This document shows, one piece after another, positions 14,711 through 27,112 of a DNA stretch of 64,000 bases. Source of the DNA: Rhynochetos jubatus (lineage: Eukaryota > Chordata > Aves > Eurypygiformes > Rhynochetidae); contig CM050648.1 of assembly GCA_027574665.1 (NCBI GenBank), forward strand, positions 46,291,200 through 46,355,199, in the 5' to 3' direction. A program made the position numbers and the translations under genes. Position 1 is the stretch's first letter, and each line of letters opens with the position of its first letter. The notes below the pieces were generated by a model. That model did not search any database. It was given only the letters and a program-made list of their open reading frames with translations, and was not told where the DNA came from.

Positions 14711-14783
14711 GAAGCATGGAAAGAAGGTCTGCAGGATGGAGCTGGTGGTATCTCCACACTGTGGAATGCCCTCATCTATAAAG
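14711..14783 (+). other. Candidate 73-bp exon, function unknown
   Basis: A pyrimidine-rich tract (TTCTTTCCTTTCTGATTTTC) ending in CAG precedes this block, and AAG|GTAGCT follows it, so it has the layout of an internal exon on the plus strand. One frame is open throughout (EAWKEGLQDGAGG at its start), but the peptide matches no family I recognise. It lies 23 kb upstream of the NOL4 start. It could belong to a lncRNA or an upstream leader exon, or be a chance pairing of splice-like sites. The last is quite possible. Confidence 0.2.
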
Positions 14784-17700
14784 GTAGCTAGCTTTGCACT
14801 TTATGGCTTTGTCATTTAAAACAAATAACTCATTTTGTTAACTGACCTTTGAATTTTGAGTCTATGCTTCCTCAGTCATTTTGGAGGTGAATAAGGGAGA
14901 AAAGGGAAAACAATGAAAATCAAGACATACTGACTTCATATGGGTGTTTATTGATGGTCCTGTGGCCAAAAAATAAAAGCAGAAAACACTACTTTTCAGC
15001 ATGAAAAAAATATTCAATTAAATCATAGAACTCACAGAAAGCTACGAGTATTAAGGGTTTCATGTAGGAAATACTCTACAAAATGTTGGCTGTTACAAGC
15101 AGTTTCAGAATTACTTGAGTAGATAGAAGACCTTTAAAACTTATTTTCTATGTGAACATGTGCTCCCTGCTGCTTACATGAAATGCACAGGAGTAAGATG
15201 ACCTCACTACTGAGCCAGGATCATTTATTACCTGCAAACTGAAATAATTAAAGTTAATTTTAGGCATTGTTGTAAATAAAACAGGTGTACCTTTGCACTA
15301 AAAATCAGCAATATTTTCAGCATTATACTTCAGGAAAAGTGTTTCCCATTATTTATGCCAATTCAGAGGAGAGTTCAGATTAATGAATCACAAATTTTCA
15401 ATACCCACCTTGTGTTCTGACTGTACACGACAAAACCAATTTGAGGTGCTGGGTAGAACAAGCGTTTCCTATTCACAGCACCTCAGCCTTTAGTGCTTTC
15501 CCTCCGAGCATGCTTCAATGCTGCAGAGCAGCTTCCAGGAGGTGTTCCTTTAACTAGTCACGTTTTTCAGAAGCCAAATAATATAAAGAAAAGAAAAAGT
15601 ATGCAAAATCTCTAAGTTTGTTTCCACTGAGTTTCAATCAAAACAGCATTCCTTCTTCAGCACTGTTACCTTGGTGAGTTTGGATGGCAGTAACTCTGCA
15701 AAAATAGAAGTTTCATAATAGCAAATATAGGCCATAAGGAACTCAGGCAGGCGTTATCTTCCTGCACATGTGCTGAAGCTATGGGTAGGTTTTTAAAAAG
15801 TACATTGGTCACTTGCCAAAGAAAAGCGCTATTGATTTCCAATGGGATTTGCACCTGTAGGTCATTTAGAGAGAGATTCTCAAGATGTGTTTAAGTAGGT
15901 AAACAACTAACAGGATTGCGAGAAACAAGGCAGTTATCTTCTCAACAGTTCTTCAGCATTTGCAGATTCCAGCACCTAGCCATCCCGTCATCTAGCCCAG
16001 TGCTCATCCAGGCTCAGGGCTACCCCTATGTGACTGACACTGGGTCAGGGCACTTGAGTAAGGGAGCCCCGGAGACCAAAGACCAAGGGGCAAGCTAAGC
16101 AGAGGAAGGGGAGCACCTGAAACACCCATGAGGTGCCCACTCCATCCTCCTTGCTATCCATAGTGCAATCATCTTTTTACATAGAAAATTGAGGACAATG
16201 GCATGAAAGGCAAAACATTTTATCTTAAAAATTACCTTTTTAGGAAAATATTCTAAGGAAATCATGTTTCCCTTTCAAGTGTACATTCCTACCATCTTCA
16301 AATACAACTCAGTTATGTCTCAACCTACTGTGTATAGTGGTATTTAATGTCAGTTGAAACATGCACTAAACTCACTTATAAAACTTACTCTACATAGAAT
16401 TAAAATCTATTTGTACCTGAGCTTTAAATTAAGGTTTAGCAGGCTTCCGTCATCTGTCCAACAATGTTTATAGAAGAACAATACTCTTCCCTGTGCTGCA
16501 TTTGAGGCTAGGCATAAATTCCACAATGCTTAAAAATGAGATTTGAAAACAGAACACGAGCCCATTTTCTAACACAAGGGTTCTAAGGTATCCACTCACA
16601 TCTTGCTGCATCTCAAGTCTGCAAAACCCTCAAACATATGCATGTATTCGTATCCAACTTTTCTTCAGTTTAATAACATCAATGACACTTAAGGTTTCAA
16701 AAAACTCAACATCTTATCCAGGGAAAAAGACTGAATCACAAGAAAGTATTTGCTGAAAATGAGAGGATGAAAACTTTCAGGCTTGACATGAGGAGATATC
16801 TCCCTGTTTTGTCTCCTTTGCCATGTTCTGATAAAGAAATATGGAAGTTTTTGTTACATTTTAATGTTGGCAAAATTAAGTACCTGATGGAAATCTGATT
16901 CTCTGGGTAAATCAAAAATTTGACACAACCTTCTAGGTCAAATGACTCCGCTTTACGGTTGTTTGCTGCATCATGAGTATAGGATGAGCTGTCCCACATC
17001 AAGATTATCCAACCTTTTTCAGTTTCTTTGTCTCTAAATGTTTTCAGTGGAGGAACACTACCAAAACAAAAAGAAGTACATAGTATAGTAAACATAATGA
17101 TAATTCCTTTCCTAATTTATGTTTTTGAGATAGTCAAGTTCTGCCTTCAAAAAGTCTGGTTTTCATTCTTCTTGAGGTTAGCCACACAATTTCCAAGTTT
17201 CCTTTGACAGCCTCCTCTCAGCTACACAGAGCTATTTCTCCGCTATCCCCGCCCCTTGGGGCGTTCCAATTCTCAAGTCTAGATGTAGAATTCCAGAAAG
17301 CTAATTTAACGTCTTTGCTTATAAATCTGGTGTAGGACCTGGTTTGTAGCCATGCTAAAAGGTTTAGTCAACACCTACTACTTACTGAGTCACTGCAAAA
17401 AAAAACCCAACATGTAAATGATTTTATTTAAAGTATTATTACTTACTTATTAATTATTTCCAGAAGTTTTCTTCCTTTTATCTTCTTTTTTAATCTGGGT
17501 TATGCATATAAAAAAAGTAGTATGTATAACATTTCAGTGGGGAAGTCTTGAAAGCATAGCCAAATCCATGATTTTCATTTTAGATGGGCAATTCAGCACA
17601 GCTTTAGGGGAAAAAACAAAAGAGAACACTGTTTGGACACCAATAAAAGTCAAGGTTGAGGTCTTCAAAATAGAGTATCAGCCTTATCATCTTACCAAAC

Positions 17701-17789
17701 CCAGGATCTGGAGTGGCACAGCTGTATCTTTTAAATTATATTATCAGTACTACTATTACATATTTCAATAGAAAAACAGGGCAGAAAGG
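14784..17789. other. Intergenic stretch, nothing recognised
   Basis: AT-rich non-coding sequence with no coding frame above about 120 codons and no clear repeat. It ends where an old CR1 begins. Confidence 0.55.
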
Positions 17790-18535
17790 GACTACATAGT
17801 CCCTCTCACTGTCTCAAGGCAGGATTAATTATACCTGCAAACTTTTCCTCATGTCAACCCCCAATCTTCCTTGAACCAAATTAAATCCATTGCTCTTATC
17901 CACCATATTTGAAGAGATAGACCCTTCCCCTCTTAAACGGTCTCTATGTACTTGAAAATTATGGTCATTCCTTTTCTCCCTCTCCCAGATTTTTCTTTCT
18001 TAATCGAGATAAAAGATTATTTTTTTTTCCAAAAATGTTTGTAGGTTATGTTCTTTACTAAGGAGAACATGCTATTCTCCTCTGGATGCTCTCCAAGTGT
18101 GCCACATTGCTCTTGAAGTATAATATCCAAACCCAGCCACAGTGCTCCAGCTGAGGCTTGATCAATGATGGGTGGAAAAAGGATCTTTCCATGTGTCTTG
18201 CAATCTATATTTGTCTGTATCTCCCACTCTTATGAGATTTAGGGGGAGTGTTGGCAACAGCACAGTTATGATTTATGTTTAGTATACTCCCAAGACCCTT
18301 TCTGAAAAAAATGCTATCTAACCATTAATTTTTCATCCTCTATTGGGAGGAATAATCAACTAACAAATGTATTACACCTTATTTATCTTTATTGAATCTC
18401 ACCCAGTATTTTTAATCAATTTTTTCCAGATCTTTTAAATTCTAAATAACCCTTATGTGCACTTGCAGCCCCTCCCACCTTGAGTCATCTTTAAGTTTGA
18501 CTCACACTGCCGTTGCCTATGCCAGAGACCAAACA
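17790..18535 (-). mobile_element. Ancient, diverged CR1-type LINE fragment (antisense)
   Basis: Read on the plus strand, this is the reverse complement of a CR1 ORF2 tail of the old amniote type. Recognisable blocks include CACAGTGCTCCAGCTGAGGC (18140s), TTATTGAATCTCACCC (18390s), TTTTCCAGATCTTTTAAATT (18420s) and TTGCAGCCCCTCCCACCTTG (18460s). These follow the order of the family, but with many substitutions and indels. The element is far more decayed than the 7.7, 44.8 and 56.5 kb copies. Boundaries are approximate. The call rests on remembered family layout, without an alignment. Confidence 0.7.
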
Positions 18536-19037
18536 GATCAGCATTAAAACAGCCATCTCTGACACTTTGCCCCAGCTAAAAGGCCTGTTTCAGTGTCAGA
18601 GAAAGCACGGCAGCCTGACACCTCCACAAGGAAACCCCTCAGTCCGTTACTTCATTTTTGATTCCCCCCATTGCTTACCAGTCTTTACGTGTGCTCTTCC
18701 CAGGAACAGTCACCAGGCTGGGAAATCTACAGTTGCCACAATCCTCCACTTTTCCTTTTTTTTTTTTTTTCTCTTGAGAGCTATCCCATTTTCCCTTTTA
18801 CAGAACTTTACCCACCTTCAGAAATATCTGTAGTGTTCTAATACAACTTCAGACAGTTTTTAAGTATTCTAGATTCAGCTGATATAAAAATATCTAAGAG
18901 GTTAGGAGCAACTAGCTATCCTTAATCTCAGAGATCAGTACTTCAGCTAACAAGTGGGTTTAGAACACATTTTGAAGTTATGCAAAAGTTATACACTAGT
19001 AATGAAATTTGATGTTTGACTCCTGAAAATATGGTGT
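18536..19037. other. Short gap, nothing recognised
   Basis: Non-coding, containing a T-rich tract near 18750-18770. A 106-codon frame (18513-18833) begins inside the old CR1 and runs through the T tract, so it is not credible as a gene. Confidence 0.5.
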
Positions 19038-19049
19038 ATGCTTACAAAA

Positions 19050-20206
19050 GCACTGTGGGGGGCTGACCCTGGCTGGAGGTCAGGTGCCTGCCAAAGCTGC
19101 TCTGTCACTGCCCTCCTCAGCTGGGCAGAGGAAAGAAAATATAAGGAAAACTCGAAGGTTGAGATAGGGGCAGGAGGGATCACTCACAAATCACCTTCAT
19201 GGGCAATACAGACTCGATTTGGGGAAAATTAATTCAATTTATCACCAATCAAATGATGAGTAGAAGAGCACTAAAACCAAATCTTAAAAAACCTCCTCCC
19301 ACCCCTCCCTTCTTCACAGGCTCAGCTCTGCTCCTCATTTTTCTACCTCCTGCCTCCCAGCAGTGCAGGGGGATGGGGAATGGGGGCTGTGGTCAGTCCA
19401 TCACACCCTGTCTCTGCTGCTCCTTCTTCCTCAGGGGAGGGATCTCACATTCTGCCCCTGCTCCAGCCTGGGGTCCCTCCCATGGGAGACAGTCCTCCAC
19501 CAACTTCTCCAACGTGAGTCCTTCCCACGGGCTGCAGTTCTTCACAAACTGCTCCAGCATGGGTTTCCCAAGGGGTCACAAGTCCTGCCAGCAAACCTGC
19601 TCCAGCCTGGGCTTCTCTCTCCATGGGGCCACAGCTCCTGCCAGGAGCCTGCTCCAGAGTGGGCTTCCCACAGGGTCACAGCCTCCTTCGGGCATCCCTC
19701 TACTCCAGCACAGGGCCCTCCCCAGGCTGCAGGTGGGCCTCTGCTCCCCCATGACCCCCCATGGCTGCAGGGGCACAGCCGGCCCTCTCACCATGGGCTG
19801 GAGGGGAACCTCTGCTCCAGCACCTGAAGCATTTCCTTCTCCACTGACCTGGGTGTCTGCAGAGCTGTTCCTCACATATTCCCACTCCTCCCTCTGCTGC
19901 AGCACCTGAAGCATTTCCTTGTCCACTGACCTGGGTGTCTGCAGAGCTGTTCCTCACATATTCCCACTCCTCCCTCTGCTGCCATTGTTCCCACCATTTC
20001 TGGTTTTCCCCCTTCTCAAACGTGTTATCCCAGAGGCGCTCCCACCGTCACTGATGGGCTCAGCCTTGGCCAGCGGCGGGTCCATCTTGGAGCTAGCTGG
20101 CTGGCATTGGCTCTATTGGACACAGGAGAATCTTCTGACAGCTTTTCAAAGAAGCCACCCCTGTAGCTCCCCTGCTACCAAAACCTTGCCACCCCACCCC
20201 AATACA
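19050..20206. mobile_element. LTR-type endogenous retroviral repeat of a second bird family
   Basis: This GC-rich 1.15-kb block stands out from its AT-rich flanks. It follows the layout of a common avian interspersed LTR repeat: GGGCTGACCCTGGCTGG at the left; then phrases of the type TGCTCCAGCCTGGG and GGGGTCACAAGTCCTGCC repeated with variation; then GGCCAGCGGCGGGTCC, GGCATTGGCTCTATTGGACA and ACCAAAACCTTGCCACC at the right. I recognise the family from memory but cannot name the subfamily, the orientation or exact ends. It contains 154- and 236-codon open frames made of degenerate repeat units, which are not genes. An internal 82-bp duplication is listed separately. Confidence 0.75.
19821..19982. 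repeat. 82-bp tandem duplication (two copies) inside the LTR repeat
   Basis: The block starting CACCTGAAGCATTTCCTT at 19821 recurs at 19903 with almost no difference (CTTCTCC versus CTTGTCC). Each copy runs through TGACCTGGGTGTCTGC to CCTCCCTCTGCTGC. The near identity suggests a recent local duplication in an older repeat. Confidence 0.95.
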
Positions 20207-23200
20207 AGTACATAAAATACTAGTGGGATTCTATGCTTTTGCATTTTAGATATATTGAGCAATTTATTTGGGAGTGAAGGGCACCACATAGGTTTGTTCA
20301 ACAGTATTCCTAAATTTTGATCAGACCTTCCTTGCAAGAATTAAGCTTCAGAATTAGCTGCACACTGAAAGCAGAAATCCAGTTGTTTACTGCCAAATCT
20401 ATAGGCTATTGATGAGAGCAAAGAGATTTGCTACTCCATAGCTTGTCCTCCCCCCATATTTATCGACTGGTGTCGAACAACTGTATTACCACTCAGATTC
20501 CTTGCTTTGTAAAGTGACTGACGTCTGCAGCAATTCCATCCATGCCTTTTACTGTAGTCATAAGTGAAAGGGGATGGGGGATGCTAACAAGAGTCAAAGA
20601 TAACATCAAAATTCAGTCTTCATTTAAGCACGTAACCTCTAAAAAGCTCTGCTTTACCCATACATTAGGGCACAGAGGTGAACTGAGCACGTTCCTGACC
20701 CCCATTACTACTGCCTGGTGACATGACTGATCCCAGTGCCTCCTTGTAGGTCACTTGCCACCAGCGACCCCAGTGCACCGGTTCAAGTCTGGTGAAGCTG
20801 CAGCTATAGGATGCTCCAGATCCAGGGAAGGGACACAGCAGAGACAAGAGGAAAACGTGAGTATTAAGCAGTGCCATCTAGTGTAGTGCAGGGAAGGAGC
20901 CGGCCCCCAGGCCTCATTCAGCCTGTATCTGGGAGGGAATTACAGGACTAAACCCATACCCACCACAGAAGGGTTTTGACCGCAAATACAAGTAAAAGAT
21001 GCCAGAGTGCTTTTGTGCCTTTTAAGTTCTGCCTGATTTGCACCTTGGATATCCAGATTCTTTTTTTTGGATCTTTGCCTGAACTACAGAGGGAGGGGAG
21101 TGCATCTGCATAAGCCTCTCTATAGATTTGAGCATTCATACTGTTGGATTAAGAGACCCATTTGAGCACTGCAATGACAGATGGCAAGAACTTGGTTGGA
21201 GGGAGCTACCAAACCAATTTGTGTACTGCACCTGGTACTGCAAGGCTTTAAGGGAAGCTCCAGCAAGATTCAAAACCTCTGATGGTACAGATGCTTTCAC
21301 CAGTGAATTAGAACTACAGAAGAGTTTAATGCAGTCCCTAGTTTTAGGCATTGCCCATCCTTTACAGAGCTCTGCATTGCACAGTAGTAAAGTCTCCACA
21401 TTCCTTGTCAGAGTTTACAGTTGCAACATAGCTGAAGGACAAAAATATAGATAAAATGCTCCATGAAATCACATCAATTGCTGTTAAAAGACAATGGACA
21501 CATACCACAATCAAGTCTCCCACGTAGGTCAGCAAGGATTGCTGTAGTGAAATAACCTTCGCTTCGGCAAACATTTCTTCTCAGTTTCCCCAGAGCAGGC
21601 TGGCAGCCTACCTAGCTGGCAGCACTTTCTGAGACTCTGCCTAAAGGCACTAGATCAATCACAAGCATAACTCAAAGCCAGGTAAAATAGGTAAGCCAGA
21701 TCTTACCACCTGACTCCTTCTAGCTCTCTACCATCACCTACATAGCTGGCAAATCACCCACTCTTGCATAAGAGAGCCAAAGCCTTAACCCAGTCTCTTT
21801 ACCTCTAGCAGGCTCCCTCCCTTAAGTAAGCTGCTTGTTAGCCTTATCTCATCAGCTGGAAGACAGATGATTAGTTACAGGTAGAGGCTAAACCCATCAC
21901 CTGAAAGCCCCATCTCACATGTGTGTGTGCCTGTCTTCCTAAGCACACACTTTGAGAATGACAGGTTACTAAGAAAACGGATGAAATTCCATGGCCTGTT
22001 ACACAGAGCGATGGGTTAGATGAGAAATTGGCTGCTTCTTTCTTAGAAACTATGAATGCATTTTGGTTTGAGCAGTACAAGAAATGCTTCAACTTGTGCC
22101 CGAGTTGTAAAACTACGTGTCCTACTACATGAGAGCATTCTTGTCACAAAGAAACTGTCTCTTTAAAGGAAGTAATTTCTTTGAAAATTATTATCTATAG
22201 AAATGGGCAAATTAAAGCTTTTGAAGTTTTCAATTCCCAGTCTGGGCTTCTAAAGTAATCACCTCAGCAGATAAATATAACTGTATGTCTGTTGTTATTC
22301 ACAAAACAAATATTTGGAAGCATACTGAAAAGTAGAAAAAAGTGGGAGTGTGACACCCGAGGCAGGACAAGGGGATGAGAAAGGCGAAGCATACAATGGC
22401 TGGACGCTCCCTTTGCCCCCAGCCCCACCTCTGCCCCTGCAAAGCGGTGAGCTGCAGGAGAGGTTTCTTCTCGCCCCTCTGCTCTTCTCCTCTGCCATCC
22501 TGTATTTTTGCAGATTTGCCTGGTTCCCAGAGGGCCTGTTCTCCAGGTTGGAAAATACGGCCTTAACATTTCACTGACCTTGGGATGGGGAATAACAGTG
22601 TCTCCGGCCTTGGGAGAGGGAGCGGCTGGCGGCTGCATGTTCTGTGGTGGGTTTAGCAGCAGGCTGTGGGTGGTGGTGTGCGACCTGCCTCCCTGTGCCC
22701 TCAGGGAAGAGCACATCCCTGCCTCTCTCCCTCGTTCAGCTGGGAAGCTGTGGGGGAGGCAGGCTCTCCCACGCCAGGCTCCTTACACCCGTCTCTGGCT
22801 GAGGCTGGCAGCAATCACACAAAACCCCAGAAGAAAGTGGCCTGACTTTACGCTGCCCGCTTGTTAAAACCGCCTTCCTTTACAGCAAGACCTCTAAAGA
22901 GAGCATGCCAAGATTCTTGGCAAGATGTCATCACTGAGAAATCTGGAAACGATGTCCCGTATTATTTCATCGTGGATCCCCTGTCAGAAGTCCTATGATG
23001 AGGAAACAGTCAGTTATCTCACTGTGAGCTTTTAGCTGCTGCTGCTACGAGCAGCCAACTTCAGCCATCCTGATGCCCAGGGACCACCTGGTAGACGTGC
23101 CCTTAGATTTGGCCCTGCGTATAGCCCCAAGCTGCAAGCTCAGTGTGGTGGTGATTTTAACATCTTACTGCTGTGTAATTTCAAAATGCTTTTTCCGAGC

Positions 23201-26009
23201 CTGTGTAAAGCAGCCAGGCTTTGCATTCCCCTGAGAAATTTCACCGAACAATAAGTGATTTTTATCCGTATTTGCTAGCGGCAATCCAGTTCCCAAAGCA
23301 GGTACGATAGTGGGGGCGGAGGGCTCAGATTAGGCAAATCCCTTATGCCCAGCACACCTCTCACAAGGTACTGGAAAACCTAAAGTATAGGTTTGTATGG
23401 CAACAGTGATTCACATCAGAAACTGATGCAAGCTTCTGGGGGGTGGGGGGCTGATTGCAAAATTGTCTTATCAAAAAATGTTTTTCTAAGTTAGGTGTGA
23501 AGAGGTTATGTGTTAGGAGTGCCAGAGACCAGCCTGGCAGGGATCTGTCAGTATTGCCCTGTGTCGATGGGTTTTACCCGCTCGCTGGGGTGTTCTGAGT
23601 GAGTTTGTCTCGAATGTGCAGACCACACTCGCTGCATTGAACACCCTTCTCAAAGGGACAGCTGCTCCTTGCTATTAGCAACATTCCTGACTAATTATTT
23701 AGTGATTGCCATTAAAAAAAAAAAAAGCAGATGAGAAATAAAAATTCAGGTCATTGTGGGTGTCCTGAGCAAAACGACTCCGGATGTCATGTCAAAAGCA
23801 GGAACTGCCCCAATAGCACCCTGATCTGTGCTCAGTCTCTGATCACCTAATTGACCCAATATTGCGAATAGCTGAGGTTCTGAGTGCTTTTTTATTCTTC
23901 CAAAGTTGCTGTTACCTCTTAAATTGCACTGCAGATAGCAGCAATTTTCCCTCCTTCTCCCTCAGCCTCCAAAAATCTCTAATGCTTTACAATGCATCGC
24001 CACTTACTGCTCATTTTGCCACCTGAACACTCGCACAGAGCTGACTGACTAATCTCTGCTGTTAATGCATATCAGCACTAGTCAGATCGCTCATATCTGA
24101 ATCATTCGTACCCTGTGCAAGCTGGGTCTCATCCAGGTGTTTAACATGCTAGTCCAAGTGGAGCTCTACGTTACAGTAATTTAGTAAATGAGTGATCGTT
24201 TTGGTCTTCTGAAAGGAAGGTGGGAGAGGGAAATATTTCTGTTTTCTGTTACAGTGTTGCTGCCACCTAACTTGAGCAAAAATTGAAAAAAAAGCAGTGA
24301 TATCCAGTGTCTGACTCTTTCCCTCTCTCACTTTTCAGTTGGTTAAAGATTTTTTTAAATTGTCTTTATCATGTCTTGATATAAATTTAAGAAAAGCAGT
24401 TATGAGTTGATTTTTCTTCAGAAAGAGATGGTGCACAATTACAGCAAATAGATTTAACTTGATCATGGATAAAATCAATAAAAGGATATATTCTGAGAAG
24501 TAAGTAACTGACATCACGCTTCAACCTGCAGCTTTAACTATTTTTTTCCTGCTATTTCTACATGTTTGAACTTGCAGACCTAATGTGAAGGGAGAGGGCA
24601 TTGTTTTTGTAAGGAAATTTGTCATCTTATTTTGTTTTAAAAAAAAAAAAGGAAAAATCAGTGAGAAAATCTAACAATTTGTTTTCTCACCTTGGCTTTA
24701 AAGCGCATGTTTTATCATATACGATCATTGCTTTTATTTCTCAGCTCAAGTACTTCGTGTTGTTCATAAAATCAGTTCTATTAGCAACACTGTTTATGCA
24801 GAAAGAGTGGTAGCGCTGTAGCCATGGCGGTTCAAAGACACAAAGTTGGCAGGAAAAGGTAACTAACCTCTTTGATTAGAACAACTGTTACATCCATTTT
24901 TTCTAGCTGGAATAAAAGACACTCCTTCCCCTATCTTGACTCTTTTATATAGCTATATGTATGTGCAATGGCTTCAGATGAACTATACAGAACAGCCCAG
25001 AGCTACACTTTGAAGTAATATTTATTTACAGTTCCCTGTATGGTTGGTCTCCATAACTTACCATCAAAATATTGAAAGGCTTCTCCTTTTCCTTGGGAGC
25101 AGTAATTTTCTAGGTCAAGTAACATTTGCACTGAGCGCTGCTCAGAGACAGACACTCTGCTGGATTTAGTACGGTTTGACGCAGTGGCTGAGAAGATCTT
25201 GGACAAGTACTGAAACAAAAAATTCTCTGCCTATTTTAAAGTAGTTTTTTCCTTCTTATTGCACGCACCTCAGTGAAAGGTGATCGGGAATACAGAGGTC
25301 CTGGTGAGAGAGGTCCAATGGTGTCTTACTTTACATTTAGTTCTGCAGAGCAAAATTCATGGAGAACTATTAATTGATATTTTTGGATATTTTCACTGTG
25401 GCAAACGCAGCGGCATTTCAGCTCATCCAGTGGAATTCACTGAAAGCCCACTCAAACTGTCTGCTGGCTTCAGCAGCTGCAAGACCTCCTTCCTTAAATC
25501 GGTTCTGGGGTGTGATTTACAAAAAAAAACCCCCATCAGGAGCTCACATTCCACTGAGATGGACAAGGAGTGGGGCATCCCACTTTCCCCTGCACCCCCA
25601 CAGCAAACTATAGCCCACACACCCCTTGGAAACGGCTGCCAGCAATTAGACATCAGCTCCTCAAGTAGTGGAGGAACGGTGGGGTGAAACACCATGCTCT
25701 GCAGTCTGCAGTGGAGTTACTCGGGCTAGATGATGATGATTGGGGGTTCCCCAGCCTTAAAATCTTTGAATCCTTATGTCAGGCAGAATGTCCCACCTGA
25801 ACAGCAAGCTTGTAGTTTATGTTATGGTCCTCCACTGCGAATTTCCCAAGCAAATGTAAATGAAGAGGAAAATGTTTGAATCATACTTACTAGATACAGC
25901 AGGAGAATATAGGACATAGGCAGCTATGCATTAGCTGTTGGGTACAAGTTTATAGATCACAAAGCTGGGAGTATGATTTGTGAGCATCTGTTTTTTTCCC
26001 GTATTACAG
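20207..26009. other. Intergenic stretch, no gene recognised
   Basis: AT-rich non-coding sequence. A mildly GC-rich patch at 22.35-22.85 kb has overlapping open frames on both strands up to 150 codons, none recognisable. The part at about 23.6-24.15 kb is repeat-free and carries several homeodomain-type TAATTA/TTAATG cores, so it could be a conserved non-coding element. That is only a guess without an alignment. Confidence 0.5.
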
Positions 26010-26530
26010 AGGTTACAGGACTTTCTTGAATTCACTCCTGTAGGAAATAGAGCATTTCTTTGAGAAAATCAATCATTTTCAACTTCAAAATGCCTAGTGA
26101 TGGAGAATCTATTACAATCCGCGGTCAATTGTTCTGATAATTAATTACCTTCCATGTTAAAATGTGTGTAGTTTCAAATTTCACTGGTTCTTGTCAGAGT
26201 TTTTTCCACTTGACTGAAATGCCATAAATTATCAAATTTCTGCTCTTCTATTACTACAAGGAGATGGGAAATTTATAAATTATAACCAACTCTCCCCTTA
26301 ACCTTGTCTTTGTTGAGCTAAATGGATTGATCTACTTAAGTCTCTCACTGAAAGACATCCCGTCCCCTCTTGTAGCCCTTCTCTTGAACCCCTCTCTCTG
26401 TTGGCCACCGGTCCCTGATGGTGAACCCCAGAAGTGAACACTGCTTCAGTCCCCACTGCACCTCTGCCAATACAGGGGCAACACAGCTTTACTCTGAGAA
26501 ATCCTGCAGCAGATAGGGGGCACTGACTCT
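26010..26530 (-). mobile_element. Old CR1-type LINE fragment (antisense)
   Basis: The plus strand reads as the reverse complement of a decayed CR1 3' region. Blocks such as CTAGTGATGGAGAATCTATT (26090s), GATAATTAATTACCTTCC (26130s), TAAGTCTCTCACTGAAAGAC (26330s) and CCAATACAGGGGCAA (26460s) keep the order of the family. Divergence is high and ends are approximate. Confidence 0.65.
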
Positions 26531-26934
26531 TTGACTCACATCCTTGGGTTGAAAATTTACATTTTGCAGATTATTCACCATTATTCTTCATTTATTTATT
26601 AATTTTTAGAGAGCCTTTATACATATGGACAAGACCCCAGTGCTATAAATGTATATACCGAGCCCTGATGTGAGTCTGGAGATCCTAAGCATAGTTATGC
26701 TCAGCCTGAAACAGGGCTGATCTAGCAGGAGTTGTGGGCAACACAGAAGTGGATTTCTTTGAAGAAGGAGATCACGTCAACTGTTTCTCTAGACACACTA
26801 AACTGTGCCTCAGACACAGAGAACAAAACGAAGCAACCCCCTTAACAACCTATTTTTCATGTGTACTCCAAGATGTGTGACCACTGCTTTGTTTCCCCCG
26901 GCAGAATTTAAGATATCGGCATTTTTTTACAATA

Positions 26935-27112
26935 CTCATGGAATCTTTCATGTTGGAAAAGACCTTTAAGATAATCAAGTCCCACCATTAGCCTAACACT
27001 GTTAACACCACCACTAAACCATGACCCTAAGTGCCTCATCTACATGTCTTTTAAATCCCTTCAGGGATGGTGACTCCACCACCTCCCTGGGCAGCCCAAA
27101 TGACTGAAATAG
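26935..27112 (-). mobile_element. CR1 LINE 3' end, antisense, truncated
   Basis: Begins with a decayed terminal repeat (TCATGGAATCTTTCATG) and continues GTTGGAAAAGACCTTTAAGA, then GATGGTGACTCCACCACCTC and CCTGGGCAGCC. This is the reverse complement of the 3' end of a bird CR1 subfamily distinct from the three plus-strand copies. It lies 400 bp from the old CR1 fragment at 26.0-26.5 kb but is a separate insertion. Confidence 0.88.

Noticed and set aside
19199..19909. 236-codon frame
   Set aside because: Lies within the LTR-type repeat and is built from degenerate repeat phrases such as the CTGCTCCAGCxTGGG units.
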